A DNA stretch of 64,000 bases from Cryphonectria parasitica EP155 (GCF_011745365.1 NW_024468912.1:1984001-2048000); one strand, 5' to 3'; positions 21,960-35,553 are shown, numbered from the stretch's first letter. Translations and numbers: made by a program. The notes: generated by a model from the letters alone, not told the origin.

Positions 21960-24941
21960 CTACTGGGACTTCTCGTGCTGTGTAGACACACGCTGGAGGG
22001 AAACAACTGTAGGACAAGCATGTTAGCAAAGTGTCGACGTAGTAATGAGCTTAGGCACAGGGGTGCACAGCTTGAAACTGTCGCCGTGTGAAAGTGGGGT
22101 AAGGGGCGGGTTGGGAGTTTAAGCTTACCGAAATCCTCAAGTGACCGTTGCTTCTGGTTGCCCTTGGGCGACTTTCCGTGCATGAGGTTATCAAAGCCCA
22201 CGCTGTCCTGGAGGATATAGTAGACACCACCCATGACACAGAAGATACCAAAGGCGAAAATCCAGATACGGACAACAGCCACAATGGAGGTCTGTCCACC
22301 AACGAACCAGCCAAAGATACAGAAGAGAGTGGCAATGATGTCGACGACCAGGATGGCACCAGTCAGCTGCCACGAGGGGATGGAAGACCAGAAAGGACCG
22401 TTGGCACGGGTGATGAAGATCAGCCAGTTCTCGGTCAGGGAGATCTCAAGGAAGACGACCTCATCCAGACGACCAAAGTTCTGGACGATACCACCGTTCT
22501 CGCCACCAGCGTACATGGTGGTGACAGTGATCCAGGTACCGACAGCGAGAACGACACCGAGCAGGACGGACATACCCCAGAGCTTGGGCAGGTTCCACTT
22601 GACGGGGGTGCGGCTGAAGGGAGCGTTGTCGTAGGCGATGGCCAGGGTGGCGATATCGGCGAAGATGGCAATGAAGACAACGAGCTCGATGTTCAGGGAG
22701 CGGTTGAGAATGGCAATCCACAGGCCAAGGTAAATCTCCAGATGGATCGACAGGGCAATACGGTAGACGACGTAGGCGTACATGCGGTGGAAAATCTGGC
22801 GGGAAGTCTTCAGGGCGTCGATGATGGCACCAAGACCAGGGGCCAGGAAGACAATGTCGGCAGCGGAGCGGGCGGCGTCGGAGGCACCCTCGACGGCAAT
22901 ACCGGTATCAGCCTTCTTCAGGGAGGGGGCATCGTTGACACCGTCACCAGTCATGGCAACCAGGTAGCCACGCTGCTGCAGGATCTCGACGACATTGTAC
23001 TTGTGCTGGGGGAAGACCTCGGCGAAACCATCGGCAGCCTCGACGAAATCGTAGACCTCAGAGCCGGGCATGTCACCACCACCGCCGAGACCGAGACGCT
23101 CAGCGTTGTAGACGTTGGTGCCGAGACCGAGCTGGCGGGAAGTCTCACGAGCGATACCGACGGCATCACCAGTCAACATCTTGATGGACAGACCCAGAGT
23201 CTTGGCCTCGTTGATGGTCTTGGCAGTGTCGTGACGAGGAGGGTCGGAGCAAGGCATGATTCCGAGAATCTCCCAAGAGCCTTCACCACGCTTGCGGGCA
23301 ACACCGAGGGAACGGAAACCACGGGTAGCGAACTCGGCGACCTTGTTCTTGTAGGCCTGGTCGACCTCATCGGGGATGGGGTGGTCCTCCTCGACGGTCT
23401 TGAGGACGAACAGAGGAGCACCCTTGACGCAGGTGATGCGCTCACCCTGGGGGGACTCGACAACGGCAGTGACCTTCTTGGAGACGGGGTCGAAGGGGTA
23501 GAAGTTGATGACCTTGTACTTGGACAGGACAGCCTTGGCGCGGGGGTAGTACTTGAGCGACTTGAGGAAGGCCTTGTCGATGGCGTCGATACCCTTCTTC
23601 TTGCGGGAGGCAGCCAGACAGGCAGTAAGCATGAGGTCCTCAGAGTCAACACCGGCGACGGTGTAGGGCTCAGCCAGAGACAGCTTGTTCTTGGTCAGGG
23701 TACCGGTCTTGTCGGAGCAGAGAATCTCGACACCAGCCAGAGACTCAATGGCGGACAGCTTCTGAACGATAGCCTTCTTCTTGGCCAGGTAGGCAGCACC
23801 GACAGCCATGGTGGTGGTGACGACGGCAGGCAGACCGACAGGCACACCAATAATGGTGATGGCCAGGGTGAAGCGGAGGATGTCGACAATGGAGTTGGAG
23901 CGGTAGAAGCTGGAAACCCAGACGATCAAGAGGGTGAAAACGACGAGAATCAGCAGCACAGTGCCGATACCGTTGAGGACCTCAGTGAAGTGACCGGTTC
24001 CAGAGTTGGCGGCGTTGACAAGGGCAGCGGCGCGACCGACGAAGGTGTTGTCACCAGTGGCGGTGACGATGACGAAGGCCTCACCACGCTTGACAGCAGA
24101 GGAAGCGAAGCACTGGTCGCCCTTGTGCTTGTCGACAGCCAGGGACTCACCAGTGATGGCAGACTGGTCAACCTGGAGGAAGGCGTCGTCGGTGACAATG
24201 CGACCGTCGGCGGGAATGATGGTACCCTCCTCAACCTGGAGGATATCACCGGGGACGACCTCAGGGGCCTCAAGCTCCTTCAGGGTACCGTCACGGAGGA
24301 CGACTGCCTTCAGGGCCAGCGTCTTCTTGAGCTCATCGACAATAGAACCAGCCTGGAACTCCTGGACGAAACCGACGAAGGCGTTCAGCAGAAGCAGGGC
24401 GCAGATGACACCGAAATCGACCCAATCCTCCAGACCGGCAGCCAGGACGGCAGCAGCCTCCATGACGAACTGGATAGGACCAACGAAGTACATGAAAAAC
24501 TTGAGAATCAGGTTCTCCTTCTCCTCCTTCATCTGGTTGAGACCATACTTCTTGCGACGTGAGACGACCTCGGCCTCAGTAAGACCGATGCGGGTATCCT
24601 GATTAGAGAAAGTAATGAATTAGCATGAAAGAAATTTCGTAACCATGAAGCGCGTCAGAGGCAAGCCGACTCTCGAGAAGACTTACTGTTTGCAGAAGCT
24701 CCTCGGGAATGACGCGACCGCCGTGCTGGTCACGCTCCTCCTCTTCCTCCTCAGCACCGTGTCCATCCTGGGACTCGAGATCCTCGATGAGGGCATCAAT
24801 ATCCTCATCCTCATCCTCGTCATCCTCAACCTTGGGGGCCTTGGTGGGAGTGGGCTCAGCGGGAGCAGCCTCGGCGTGCTTCTCGTCGAAGTTGCCCGAC
24901 TCAATCTGCGTGTTCAACGCAGGAGAGCCGTGTTCGGCCAT
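21960..24941 (-). CDS. pma1: plasma-membrane H+-ATPase (P-type, P3A)
   Basis: Pumps protons out of the cell using ATP and energises nutrient uptake at the plasma membrane. Minus-strand exons 24687-24941, 22129-24598, 21960-22006; 923 aa, against 920 in Neurospora PMA1. The acidic N-terminus ([20 protein letters not shown]) is typical. Motifs: SAITGES (about 231-237), the M4 segment [23 protein letters not shown] with phosphorylated Asp at about 381, KGAPLFVL in the nucleotide domain, and [18 protein letters not shown]. Ten transmembrane helices are expected. The last exon (47 nt) carries the C-terminal tail [15 protein letters not shown], whose Ser-Thr pair matches the glucose-regulated phosphosites of yeast PMA1. 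Strong codon bias with C-ending codons fits very high expression and produces a long antisense shadow ORF. Introns are phase 0 (88 bp) and phase 1 (122 bp). Confidence 0.97.
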
Positions 24942-27794
24942 GGTGAAATATTGCTCGATGGGCGCAAGCTCAGATTAGACTGTCAATTGGTAGAATGGTT
25001 AGACGCGGTTCGCGAGGAGCCACAAAGTGTGGGTGATTGAAATCTCAACAGAGACAGAGGGAAGGGAAGGGACCAATTCGAGGATTAATGGTGCGCTGAT
25101 GGGTCCACGTGTGGAAGACACGGCTTGACTGTGTATGCGTGCCGTGTGGGATCTGGTGAAAGGTGTGGGAGAAGGGGAGGGATAGGGAGGCGGTAGACTA
25201 ACGGTATTAATGTTATTGTTGATTTTCTGGTGGGGGAACTAAGAAGATTGTGCTGGAAAGCTCCGTCGTGTGTTTACAGACGGGAAACAGATTCCTGGCT
25301 GTATGGGGTATACACGAAAGAGTTGGATTGCCGCACAAGCGTCTTCACACACAACACACACCACACAGAGAAGGGCACCTTTAATGTAGACCAAGGTTCT
25401 CCGCGCAGGTGATAGGGGGGGAGGGAAGAAGAAGGGGCAGAGGTGGAAAGACGAAGACGGTGGGAGCTTGTCTTTTATTTGCGCGTGAAGGCCGACCAAG
25501 AGATGGAGGGAAGGGCTAGGGTGCGGCAGGGTCGATGGGCCGACCGCAGTAGGACTAGGAGAGTGAATGAGCGACCTCACTAGGACCAGACCAGGAACAG
25601 TCTGTGGGGCCTATGCTTTGGGGTGGAGGAAGATACAGTACACTCCTAAGATTTTCGCCTGCTCTGTTATGTACAAGGTGCGAGGTAGAGCGGTGGGATC
25701 TTGGGTATGGTAAAGTGTGTGCGCGCCCATGGGTGTGCACCATAGTACCATAGAAAACATGGAAGTGGGCAGAAGAGTGGAAAGAAAAGGTACCTTATCC
25801 TACGCCACGTTCACACATCAGATCGCGGTACCCCGTACCCACCATCACCCGTCAAAGCTTACCATGTACCTGCCGGCAGGAGGATTTCACCAGGGCGACA
25901 GGGGCAAAACAGAAGGGTGAAAAAATTGAAAAACAGAAGGGGAAGGGGGGAAAAACAAAGAAAAACAATGACTTAACGTGCGAAAAGTTTACTATACTGT
26001 GCAACCCCCCCCCCCCCCGGCTCATAGAAGAGGAAATAAACCGAGCCTCGCGGCGCGACGCTGACAGGGCGACCGGTGCAGAGTAGCGCCAGGACCTACT
26101 ATAGTCTGGGCGCGCGCGCGCACGATAACAATGACCCATAGCCCATGGGGAAGAGGGAAGATAACCATTGCGCCTGGCCCTCGGCAGTCCTTGTTTACAG
26201 GGCGTCTTCGGATTTTTCATCCCATACTGTGCCATCAGGTATTTACGTACTATGTAACATGGGTCCGGCGCCCCCACTTTTTGTCGCCCTATCCTCCCAA
26301 TCACAGTGCGTACAATGACGATTCAGGCCAGTGGCAGCTCTCAATTCCTCGTCGAAAATCTGGAGGAAGAACGACCTTTTTCGAGCTAGGGCCCGTACCC
26401 ACGAGTCGGTCGGGTAGTGTGGACCATGGGTGGGGGGGGAGGGCAAGGCACCACCGGTAGGGTGCATCCGTCCTGCAGAGCTTATCCCTGTCGCATGCCT
26501 GTCGAGCATTTAATCCCTGACCCCCGAGCTTATCCTGCCCCACAAGGGAGAGGGAGGTACCTGCTAACGTCAATTTTGCTGGGGGTCAGCGCTGCGCGAT
26601 TTATGATCGATACATCTGCGTTCCCTCGTCCTCGGCATCAGTTGACGAAATGACGAACAACCGAAGAACAGGCCGGGGCGAGAAAACCTCGCAAGAAGGT
26701 CTCTTCCTCGCTGCGCGTGTGTGTGCGTGGTACCGCTGTAGGAGTAGAGTAGTGGCAGACCACCGTACGCCGGGTCTTTTTCTTTGATACACGCGAAGCA
26801 GAGTGACTGGAAAAATCTCACCTCATCTGAAAAAGTCCTAGGACCGGCGGTCAAGAGCATGAAAGAAACAACGCAACCCATCACAGACGGTGGGTGTGCG
26901 GCTGCAGCTGCTACTGGCAGCCAGGCGGTTCGAGGTTATTCCCGCTCTACAAATCTTCTCCTTCCCCTTTCCTTCCTTCCGGCGGTACCAGTTGGATGCT
27001 GGTCATCAGCGCTCACGGACTGTTTCGTCTATGGTGGCCGATCCAGAATGACATACCCAGAGGCGCCCGCACACGCCCATAGGCTTTTTTATTCCGACGT
27101 TCCGTACCTGGCTACTGCAGTACACGACGATTAACAGCATCATCAGTGACTCCATATTGCCCAAAAGCCAAGACCCCAAGGCCAGGCACTTCATCTTAGA
27201 ACAGCCGAGATCTCTGCACACCACCACTATCCGCGTACTCTGTATTATGTAAACTATGTGTTCGGGGAGTGCGAGCGAAAATCAGAATTTGCAACCTCGA
27301 TCTACGTATGCATGCCTAGAAAAAAAATATGCAACGCCCACGCGGCAGGATGCGAATTCCGCAATGCATGACTGCGGCTTTTTCAATTTTTTTTCTTCTT
27401 TTTTTCCCGCCTCCTCCTTCGGGTCGGATATCCCATGATCAACAGCCAGCCAAGGCACGGTGCAGGTTGACGGTGAGCAACGCACAGATCGCAAGGCAGG
27501 ACTTTTGTGCTCAGTCAGCTTATATCCCTCATAATTTGCTGTGCTGTGCTGTGCTGTGCTGTATGTTGCTCATATGTTTGTCCATCTTCCCCAGACTTTG
27601 ACTCATTCCCCTCTTTTTTCATCCAGGAATACCAGGAATCTCTCACATCTTGCAAGGTCGACGGCAGGCCCGAGTTCCAGATGTCGTCACAGAGCAAATC
27701 TCAACGGTGAGAATCTTCTGGCTGGGCTAGACGGCCCGCGAGGCTTGAGGCTCAAGGGCTACTTGGATACTATGATTATTACCTGCGCGTGGCA
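24942..27794. other. upstream region of pma1
   Basis: Probably the pma1 leader and promoter at least to about 26 kb. Shows a purine-rich stretch (25040-25200), GC-rich patches with (GC)n near 26110-26122, and a C-run at about 26006-26019. No ORF with coding character found on either strand. Confidence 0.4.
27536..27562. repeat. TGCTG pentanucleotide microsatellite
   Basis: About five tandem copies of a five-base unit, following CTTATAT at 27520-27526. The number of copies is likely to vary among strains. Confidence 0.85.
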
Positions 27795-28160
27795 ATGTCA
27801 AGGGCTACTATTCTTTCTGCTGTGTTTGTGTTATTGCTGCACTCATCAAGCGCAAACACACTTACAGCACAGCACAGCTGGGATCGCCCTTGCTACGGAT
27901 GCCCAACTCTGGCAGGACCCGCAAACTATGTCTGCAAGGATGATCGTAGCGTCCGCCCTGACCTTATCGTAGACCCCGGGCCTAGTTTCGCCGTCGTTTG
28001 TGATTTCGCATTGACAGGTTTTTGTGCAACATTATTTCTCCTGCCCTTGCCAAATTATTTCCTAATGAAGTGGACGGAGGACGACCAAGTTCCTTCATTT
28101 CTCTCGAGACGAACACGCCGACTGGTTCGACACATGAACATGCCAAGATACAAGCAGTGA
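27795..28160 (+). CDS. possible small secreted protein
   Basis: An ATG-initiated frame of 121 codons. Residues 1-20 (MSRATILSAVFVLLLHSSSA) look like a signal peptide with a hydrophobic core and small residues before a likely cleavage site at A20-N21. The next part is Cys-containing (RPCYGCPTLAGPANYVCKDD). The second half is less convincing and again hydrophobic. An intron candidate with GTAGAC at 27969 and TTGACAG ending at 28017 would instead give a 73-residue protein ending SCPCQIIS. A TATA-like CTTATAT lies at 27520. No family is recognised; fungal effectors often look like this, but so can chance ORFs. Codon use is less biased than in the housekeeping genes nearby. Confidence 0.3.
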   Translation: MSRATILSAVFVLLLHSSSANTLTAQHSWDRPCYGCPTLAGPANYVCKDDRSVRPDLIVDPGPSFAVVCDFALTGFCATLFLLPLPNYFLMKWTEDDQVPSFLSRRTRRLVRHMNMPRYKQ

Positions 28161-31100
28161 TGATCTCGCGCCGCCATCTACCGTGCATACTGTGTATACG
28201 ATCATGGCGCCCCCCCCCCCAAAATCTGCATCCACTCCAACATTCCTTGGAGATCGGAAGCGACAAGGGGAGAGAATGTTCCGTCATTCTTCTACACATC
28301 GTGAGCCGCACCGCACTGTGCCTGTCTGTTGCCGCCCTTCCCATTCACTATGGGTGGTGAGCTGCATCGCACCCCCCCCCTCTCTCCTGCATCTGGGTCA
28401 CCAGCAGACAGTCGTGGGGTTGGAAAGGGGAAGAGGACCCCAGAATCCATCTTTATCCCACCCAAAACCCACCTCGTGCAGTGTTGCCCCAGGGCGAATA
28501 GCGATTGTGGTTGTGGGGATGCTGGGCCTACGAACACGCTAGCGAATCCGCACGACGTCTTCGTCCTAAGAGGCAAGCCGCTGTGGCCTGATTGATCCTC
28601 ACCTTCGACAAGGCGCACTTGCTAGGACACGGCGGTCGGGTAGCTTAGACGCTTGAGGACAGTGCCTAGATGAGCCCTTGCCAGGCCGTCTGCGGCTGGG
28701 CTGCGTCTCTGCCTCTGACTTGTAAAGTTGACAATAAAAATGAAAGACGGCCACCAAAAATGACAGACCCACAGACTGGCCCCGCCAGCTCGCCCTGGCG
28801 GCATCTTATTCGAACATTCGCTCTCGCTGCAACAGGTCTCGATGGTCACGCAACGATTATCACAAACAAGAAAACAGGCCGACGGGCAAATCAGCACGAC
28901 ACAAACTCTAATCACAATCTCCAAGCAATCGAATCGAGTGCTGTGGCCCCCATAGCGATCTCAAAAACGCTCACTACGTCATCCCCTCCACACACACACA
29001 CACATAGCTGGCCATGATTGGAAAGGGCCCCGGGCGCCTCTTTCGTGCAGCTCTGGCCACACAGCATACATGACACTATGCACGTACTATGGCAGTCACT
29101 CATCCCTCCATCCTGCCTTCCCACACACCCGACGGCGATTAAGTCAGCCAAGACATCGCCACCACCGCCTGCGGCTGTCTGGATGTGTGTGTTTCGAAAC
29201 TCCTTGCTATGGGTTTTTTCTGTACAGTAGCGTCGATGCTTCTCCAATAATCCACACCACCCCCCCCCCCAAAAAAAACTACCCCAAATGGCTTGCTGTC
29301 GGGTGTGCGCCGTGTCAAGATTTTCCAACCGGTGTGGTACTAGCTATGCACGCTATGCATTACGGCAGCAAGAAATTTCAAGGAGCCAGCTTTTTATCGC
29401 GCCCTACTTCGGCCATCCGACTCAACAAGTCGGCATCGGCATCACCGGGTGCTGGCCACCAAGAAAACCTGTGACCTAAATCAATGGCCTGGAGAAGGAC
29501 GCAATAGCACACACTCTCAAGGGCATCTTTGCGGCCTCGTGAAGCTTTTCGACAAGCGACGGGCTGCTGTGCTAATGTCAGGCATCAGGCAGAATACTCA
29601 AGCCTCTCCGCCCTACCCGAGTCTCAAGTCATTCATGGCTACCATGCCAATACGTACTCCCTTCTAATGGTTGCCCCTCGGCTGCCAGGTCAAGCATCGC
29701 AGTCAAGAGATCTCGCGTACTAGTGAGTACATCGTTATAGTTGGCTACAAAGAGCCGTCAGTGCCAGAAACGGCAGTACCCGCCAATCGCGAACGTATCA
29801 CTCACCCCCCCCCCCCTCCCCACCAGAAAGAGCCCACCACCGAGTGCGTCTTGGGTGGGCAGGTCGAGCCCAGCCCCAAAGATCTCGCATGCAGTGCAAC
29901 TCAAGTGGCCGTTCGGAGGAGGAATCTGGGGGCGGGCGGGCGGACCGGAGTATTCCCGGAAGGTCCAATGGAAGAGTAGGGTCTTGGACCGCGGGTGAGT
30001 TCGCCCTCTATCTTGCCTCTCTGGAAGTGGACGGTAAAAGACGTCGCAGTGCAGCTGTTCTACTGTGTACCATAGTATGCCTGCGACGACCCCTATTCTC
30101 CACATGTAGAGCCGCTAGAGGGACTGTCAATGCTAAAGCAGGTGGGGGGACGGTGCTGGTAGAGAATGCCGGCCATTGAATCGGCCAAAATAAGGGATGT
30201 GGGAAGAGGCGGTGATGCGCTCCACGACGGTTCACCGACGGTATTTCCATGTTGTGCGCTGTTGTTCCATGGCAAACGCCGCAATTCTGGGTGGTTCACC
30301 ATCCCTTTCAGCCGAGCCATCTTTCTACACCAATGATCTTTCTTATGAAGATCTCATAACAGAACAACTACAGCCGCAAGATGAGATGCCAGCCGATCCT
30401 CGCCCACTCAAGAAAAACGTTACTGTGGCCGCTATGGGCTGCCCAAGTCGCCCAGCCAGTCTGCATCGCTCTCCAAAGATGAATGGAGGAACCACAAAAG
30501 GGCCGTTCTCAATGGCCGTTCCAACCTCGAGGCGATGGCCTCCGTCAATCAGAGAGGGCAGCGGAGAGACGCGTGGAACCTTCAACTGATGATGGGTCGC
30601 TTCGGCGTGATCGGCCTCAAGACAACAGTCGCTAAGCCCGTTCTGAGCGGAACCCACCGGCCGGGGCACACGGCAAGCACGGCAACTTTTACCTGTGGTA
30701 CTAGAATACAACATTAGACACAGGCACACAACGAACAGGGCAGGCGCCAAATGGGTGATTATGGATAACCTTAAGAGCTGCCTGTCGCCAGAGTCGTCTT
30801 TGTCTTCTGTGGTAGGGCCAACCTATCCCAGGATCTCTCGTTTCAGCCTCACAATCACGGAATGGATCCTACACAGAGTGTCTTCCGGTCCGGACATTGA
30901 CCGTCATCTCGACATCTCAGAGTCACAATATGAGGATTCATTGAGACTGACAAGGGTCTTCAGCAGACTAGACTACCTGCGTTGGATGATGCCCTACTCC
31001 TATGTACAATCTCTTCGCAGCGTGCAATGCTCCTCCTCTCCATCCTCCTCTCGCTCCCAAGCCATCGACCATGTAACCTCCAGCAGAAAATAGATCTTTT

Positions 31101-34100
31101 GGACTCGCCCCAGAAGAAAGTCTGGCCATCTCTCGGGAGGGAGAGTAAAAGGAAGGGGAGAGAGCACGGATTTCTCAGGGCGGAGCATGAGCACTCGTGA
31201 AAGTGGGTCTGGGTCTGGTCGGAGCCTCAGCAACTCAAGGGTTTGGGGCTGCTCCGAGTGGCTGGACAACGACATCCCCTGTCACTGAAGCCTGCTTTTT
31301 CCAAATGAGGGTCGCCACTTATCCGTTGCCAACGCGCCTTGTTATTTGCTACCTAAGGCTGATTTGCGGGTTCCTTGTCGACCTGTGGAATTGGACTGAG
31401 CAACTGGCACTCGGGCCATTTCCTAGGTATCCACAAGGCCATCTTATACTTGCCAGCACTGTGCCGCAGTACTACCTGAAGATCATTAAAGTATGGAGCC
31501 GCTGCGTACTGTGCAAATTCCCACCCCGGGACCATCGCCAGGAACATCTCCGGGCACTGGAGCACGTGTATGGTACTATTACTGATGAGAAAAGCCCCTC
31601 CATACACCGTTGCTCTTCATTGTCCAGGGGGGGGGGGGAAGCAACTGGAAGAAATGGCCGTGGCTGGACGTCTGTCTCATATCCATCCTCATTTCCGGGG
31701 GACTGCAACTTGCAGCGGTGCACTCGCTAAAAATCCTGCGCGACGAAATTGCACCCAGGTTGCTGCTTATTATTTGTTTGTTTGATGTCATCTTTTTCGC
31801 GAGGACGTTGTGTTGGCCACACCATTATTGTCATTCGCACCTTGCCCTCCCGGCCCCATGGGTTCCTGGCTGAAGAATCAACCTGGACGCATGCGAAAAC
31901 GCCTGGCCTCCCTGTTTTCTTCCCATCCAGAGAGGACATGGAGCCGAAGCAAGAGCAATACCCGCCGTGATAGTTGATCAATATCCTAAAGCACAAACCC
32001 ACACATGCATCGGACATGCTACGATACATCGTTACGTCGTCAGTTATGGTACTGTATAGCCCACTGGCTCTTAAAGAAAGAAAGAAAAAAAGAGGATGTA
32101 ACCTGACGCGCCGTGCGCGCAGGTGATTGACAAGGGCCGCGCCCGCAGATGAAACCGCCGTCCGTTCAATAAAACCTTAAATCCATGGTACTATGGTTCG
32201 TGTGCTGTGTGCTTGGACGCTCTGAGCCTTGACAGACCTCTCAGCGGTAATCTGTCCTTCGAGATTGTTGATAGCAAGGTCTCTTCAGGAGAATACAAGG
32301 AGTGAAGGGGGGACCAGAAGAAGAAAAGATCCTTTCTCAGGAATCCGGTGGCTGGCTGGCTTACGACACTGTGTAGGATCTTGTCACCAGAACACAATTC
32401 GGTGTTTCAAGTCAGTAGCAAAACGCAGTCATGGCTGAGTCTTTCGCGATGGCACATTGACCAAACCACATAGCTTGGTCTTCTTCTGTTTCTTTCCGCT
32501 TCCCCCCCCCCCCTTCCTTCTTCTTCCTCCTCATCACTTCTACCAACTTTCTTGCTATCAATTGGTCCTCATGAAGTGAACTACGGCCTTACCCAAAGAT
32601 TTGAATTGCCCTCTAGACTTGCACACAGCCTTGCGCGGCAATCGACAAGTTGCCAAAAAGTCTCAGCCTTGCATAAACACCGACGTCTCTGCCGTTTGGC
32701 GTCTTGAGAAGCCGAGCTCCGCCACCTTGCACGTTTTTGTTTCAATCGGAGCGATTCTTTTGCTCTACCCGGTTTTTGTTTCTCCCCCCCTCCCCGCTCT
32801 GCATGTGAGACGAACACAGTTGACTATGGTTTTTTGGTTGATGTTTATGCCGTGAGCGGGGCCTCGTTTATGGGATCATGTTTTTGTTGCTAGGTCGCGT
32901 GGCATTTCGGGATGAGCCTGGCCTGTCTGCGGCAGTAAACGTTTCAGGAGCTGAGCTCCTTGGGATGGGAGGATAAGGCTGCTTAGCTCAGCTTGGAGGT
33001 GCTTCTTGACGACATCGCAAGTAGTGCTTGTGGTGTATATGGCCATCGTATCCGTGCTGAAGGTGAAAGATGAGGGGAGTGGTGGTGCTGGTGGTAGTGG
33101 GATCGAGGTCCAGTATTGCGGAGGAGGACAGTCCGTGTCCCTCCATACAAACCCCTCGCCCTCGTGGGCCTACATCACATTGGCTTATCTCTCTGTCTCC
33201 TCATGTCAACCCTTCTCGGCTCGACGTACCGAAACGCTTCATCTGGGGAAATGCTCCTGGAAATCCCCGGCATGACGACATCTTTCTGGGGGTGGGTGTC
33301 GTGACGGGCTGTTCGTGTGCTGGCCCAAGTGCCTCTATTGTACGTGCACGAAGGCACGCACGCACGCACGTACCTACATGAGCGCGCTATGGAAGACATG
33401 GACGCAAAAGGTGGGTGGCTCCAGGTCTGCATGAGCAGCCTCCTCAGACCTGGACGGCTATGCACGCATTTTGAGAGGAACTGCAGCAACCTCAGCCTTG
33501 TTTCTCACCTACCTCACACATACAGATCCGGATCCTACCACCAGACAAAGCATGCTGGGCCATCAGAACACCTTGATTTGCAAGGCATCAAGATGCACAC
33601 ACTTCAACAAACAAGAGGAGCCTAAGATTCCAATCACACTGAGAGCCAGACTTTACCATCAGTGAACGCTTGACAAAACTTGTACTCGCCCATCTTTTAG
33701 GCGATACCAGTCGAGGCACCCCAAGACACGTGCGGACCAAGGAGTGCGTTCTATATGTTGTTGACCTGGTTTCAAGTATGTACTTGCTATTGCAGCAGCC
33801 CCTCAGCAAAGTTGGACCTGCCTGAGCAAAGACAGTACAATCTAATTTGGTAGTCTACATTGGGAGGGATCCTTCTCCAATTTGCTTCGTTCCACCCTCT
33901 TCAAGCATTCAATTTGTACTCATAACCAATGCTCAGTCGTTATGCACTACACCAGCAGGCAGTGATGTCTATTAGACAACAAATGAGACAGCAAGGCACC
34001 AAGATAATTGGTCAATTCACTATTGTATGCCCAATCAGATACATCCCCGCTCTCTCTCAGTCAGTCAACATGATTACATTCACAAAAGGGTAGTTCATCT

Positions 34101-35480
34101 TCAAGTATCAAAGCGGGTGTGCTCTCGCCAGGTGTCGGTCTCAAAGCTTTGTGTTTACCAGCGATTACTATGTTAACAAAAATATAGCGAAGGCTTTATC
34201 ACTGATCCCAGGGACAGTTGCTCTCTAGGGATTGAACAGTCACAGACGGCTTCACTTGGGCAGAGATGATTCTCGATCAATTACAAATGGTCACAAGACC
34301 CAACCACACCTTCCAACCCTTCAATGACCACCCGAGAGTGAGTCACCATAGCCTGTTTTGAGCTATGAATGATCTTGCCTATTGCTCTTCACATTATTCC
34401 TTTTTGGGGTATCACAGACTCAGGTGATGTGACCTACACACTGCCCAGATGACCTTCGAAGCGTGAGGTATGCTGGTGATATTGTTCGTCCGAGGCTTTG
34501 CTTCCCCCTTCACCAGAACATTATTGTAATGTGAATGGTATCGAATATTCCACAGCAGGAACAGAAAGGCATATCGATAGGTATTGATAGCCTTTATCGT
34601 AATGTCGCAAAAATATATAACAACGTCGTCCACCTCGCCATTCTGCCGACTTTTCTTCCTCCTTTTCTCCAGTCCACCAAAACAAACTCCACCCAATCGT
34701 CAGCGGTACTGGGGGTGGCTGGGGCACGTCACCCAGGCTGTTGCAGTATTATTACATGCCCTTAGTGGCAAGATATTCCACTGCTGCAGCCTGCTATTTG
34801 GTGTAGGATCAGCCTGCTGGCTTGCACGCTCAGCACAGTATCGACCACTCCTCCCCTTGCCACAGCCACTCCCAGCAGCCGCAGGCATCGCAGCAGCACC
34901 ACCACCACCAGCTGCTGCTGCTGCTACTGCGGCACCCTCGTCGCTAACTTCACCTCCAAGAAACCAACCAGTCCACCCTCGTCCAGGGCTATAAGTTGTC
35001 AATACACAGAAGGATATGGTCAGTTGGTCAAATCCAGTGGCAATACCTTGCAGCAACTAACGTCATCACAGGAAGAGGAGCAGGAGGTGCAGCAGCAGTC
35101 GCAGCAACAACAGAAGGAGGAGGAAGAGGAGCACCAGCAGCAGCTATATTGTCACACCAAGTACATCATCATACTGGCGATATCCTCACCACAGCAGCTA
35201 TATCTTGGGCGTAATGATGCCCCTGCATGCGGTGAGGATGTATGTATCAATGCACTGCAGCACCTCCTCCTCCCCAACACACATCCACATCCACATCCAC
35301 AGTCGTAATGCAGACTGTCATATCATGTGGTCATATGCACTATCGATCATGGTAAGGTCTGATCTATTATATCTCTCCCTCATCATCAAGAGCATATGAC
35401 TGACCAGCTCCATCAACAGCCTGGATAGCTGGCCTCCGTCAGCGAACAATGGAGAGCTAGAACTGGCTATCTAAATCGGA
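28161..35480. other. gene-poor stretch
   Basis: About 7.3 kb where I see no reliable coding exons on either strand. Features are limited to C-runs followed by A-runs (about 28208-28222 and 29262-29279), a short ACGC microsatellite (about 33350-33372) and CAG/CCA/GGA triplet-rich sequence at 34870-35150. Base composition is near that of other intergenic DNA here, not strongly AT-rich. Confidence 0.4.
34870..35150. repeat. triplet-repeat-rich low-complexity DNA
   Basis: Dense CAG, CCA, CTG and GGA triplets, for example about 34890-34926 and 35085-35145. Overlapping frames give poly-Gln, poly-Ala and poly-Glu peptides on the plus strand, none convincingly part of a gene. Confidence 0.6.
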
Positions 35481-35496
35481 GCCCTCGCCGCCACCT

Positions 35497-35553
35497 TTCG
35501 CCTCCAACCAAGCCGCTCGGGATGAGCCAAGTCAAGACGAGGTTGGAGGCGAA
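35497..35553. repeat. inverted repeat (hairpin 1)
   Basis: Perfect 13-bp arms TTCGCCTCCAACC (35497-35509) and its complement at 35541-35553, with a 31-base loop. Confidence 0.85.

Noticed and set aside
22148..24562. 804-codon plus-strand ORF opposite pma1
   Set aside because: It is the antisense shadow of the strongly C-biased pma1 coding strand; the product is a repetitive Asp/Gly/Leu/Val/Thr protein with no domain and no intron logic.
30343..30750. Minus-strand ORF starting with a hydrophobic, signal-like segment and many Cys
   Set aside because: The frame opens with TTG; the first ATG falls inside the hydrophobic segment, so the signal peptide would be lost.
31197..31730. 177-codon plus-strand ORF in the gene-poor block
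   Set aside because: GTG start and no recognisable motif or codon bias.
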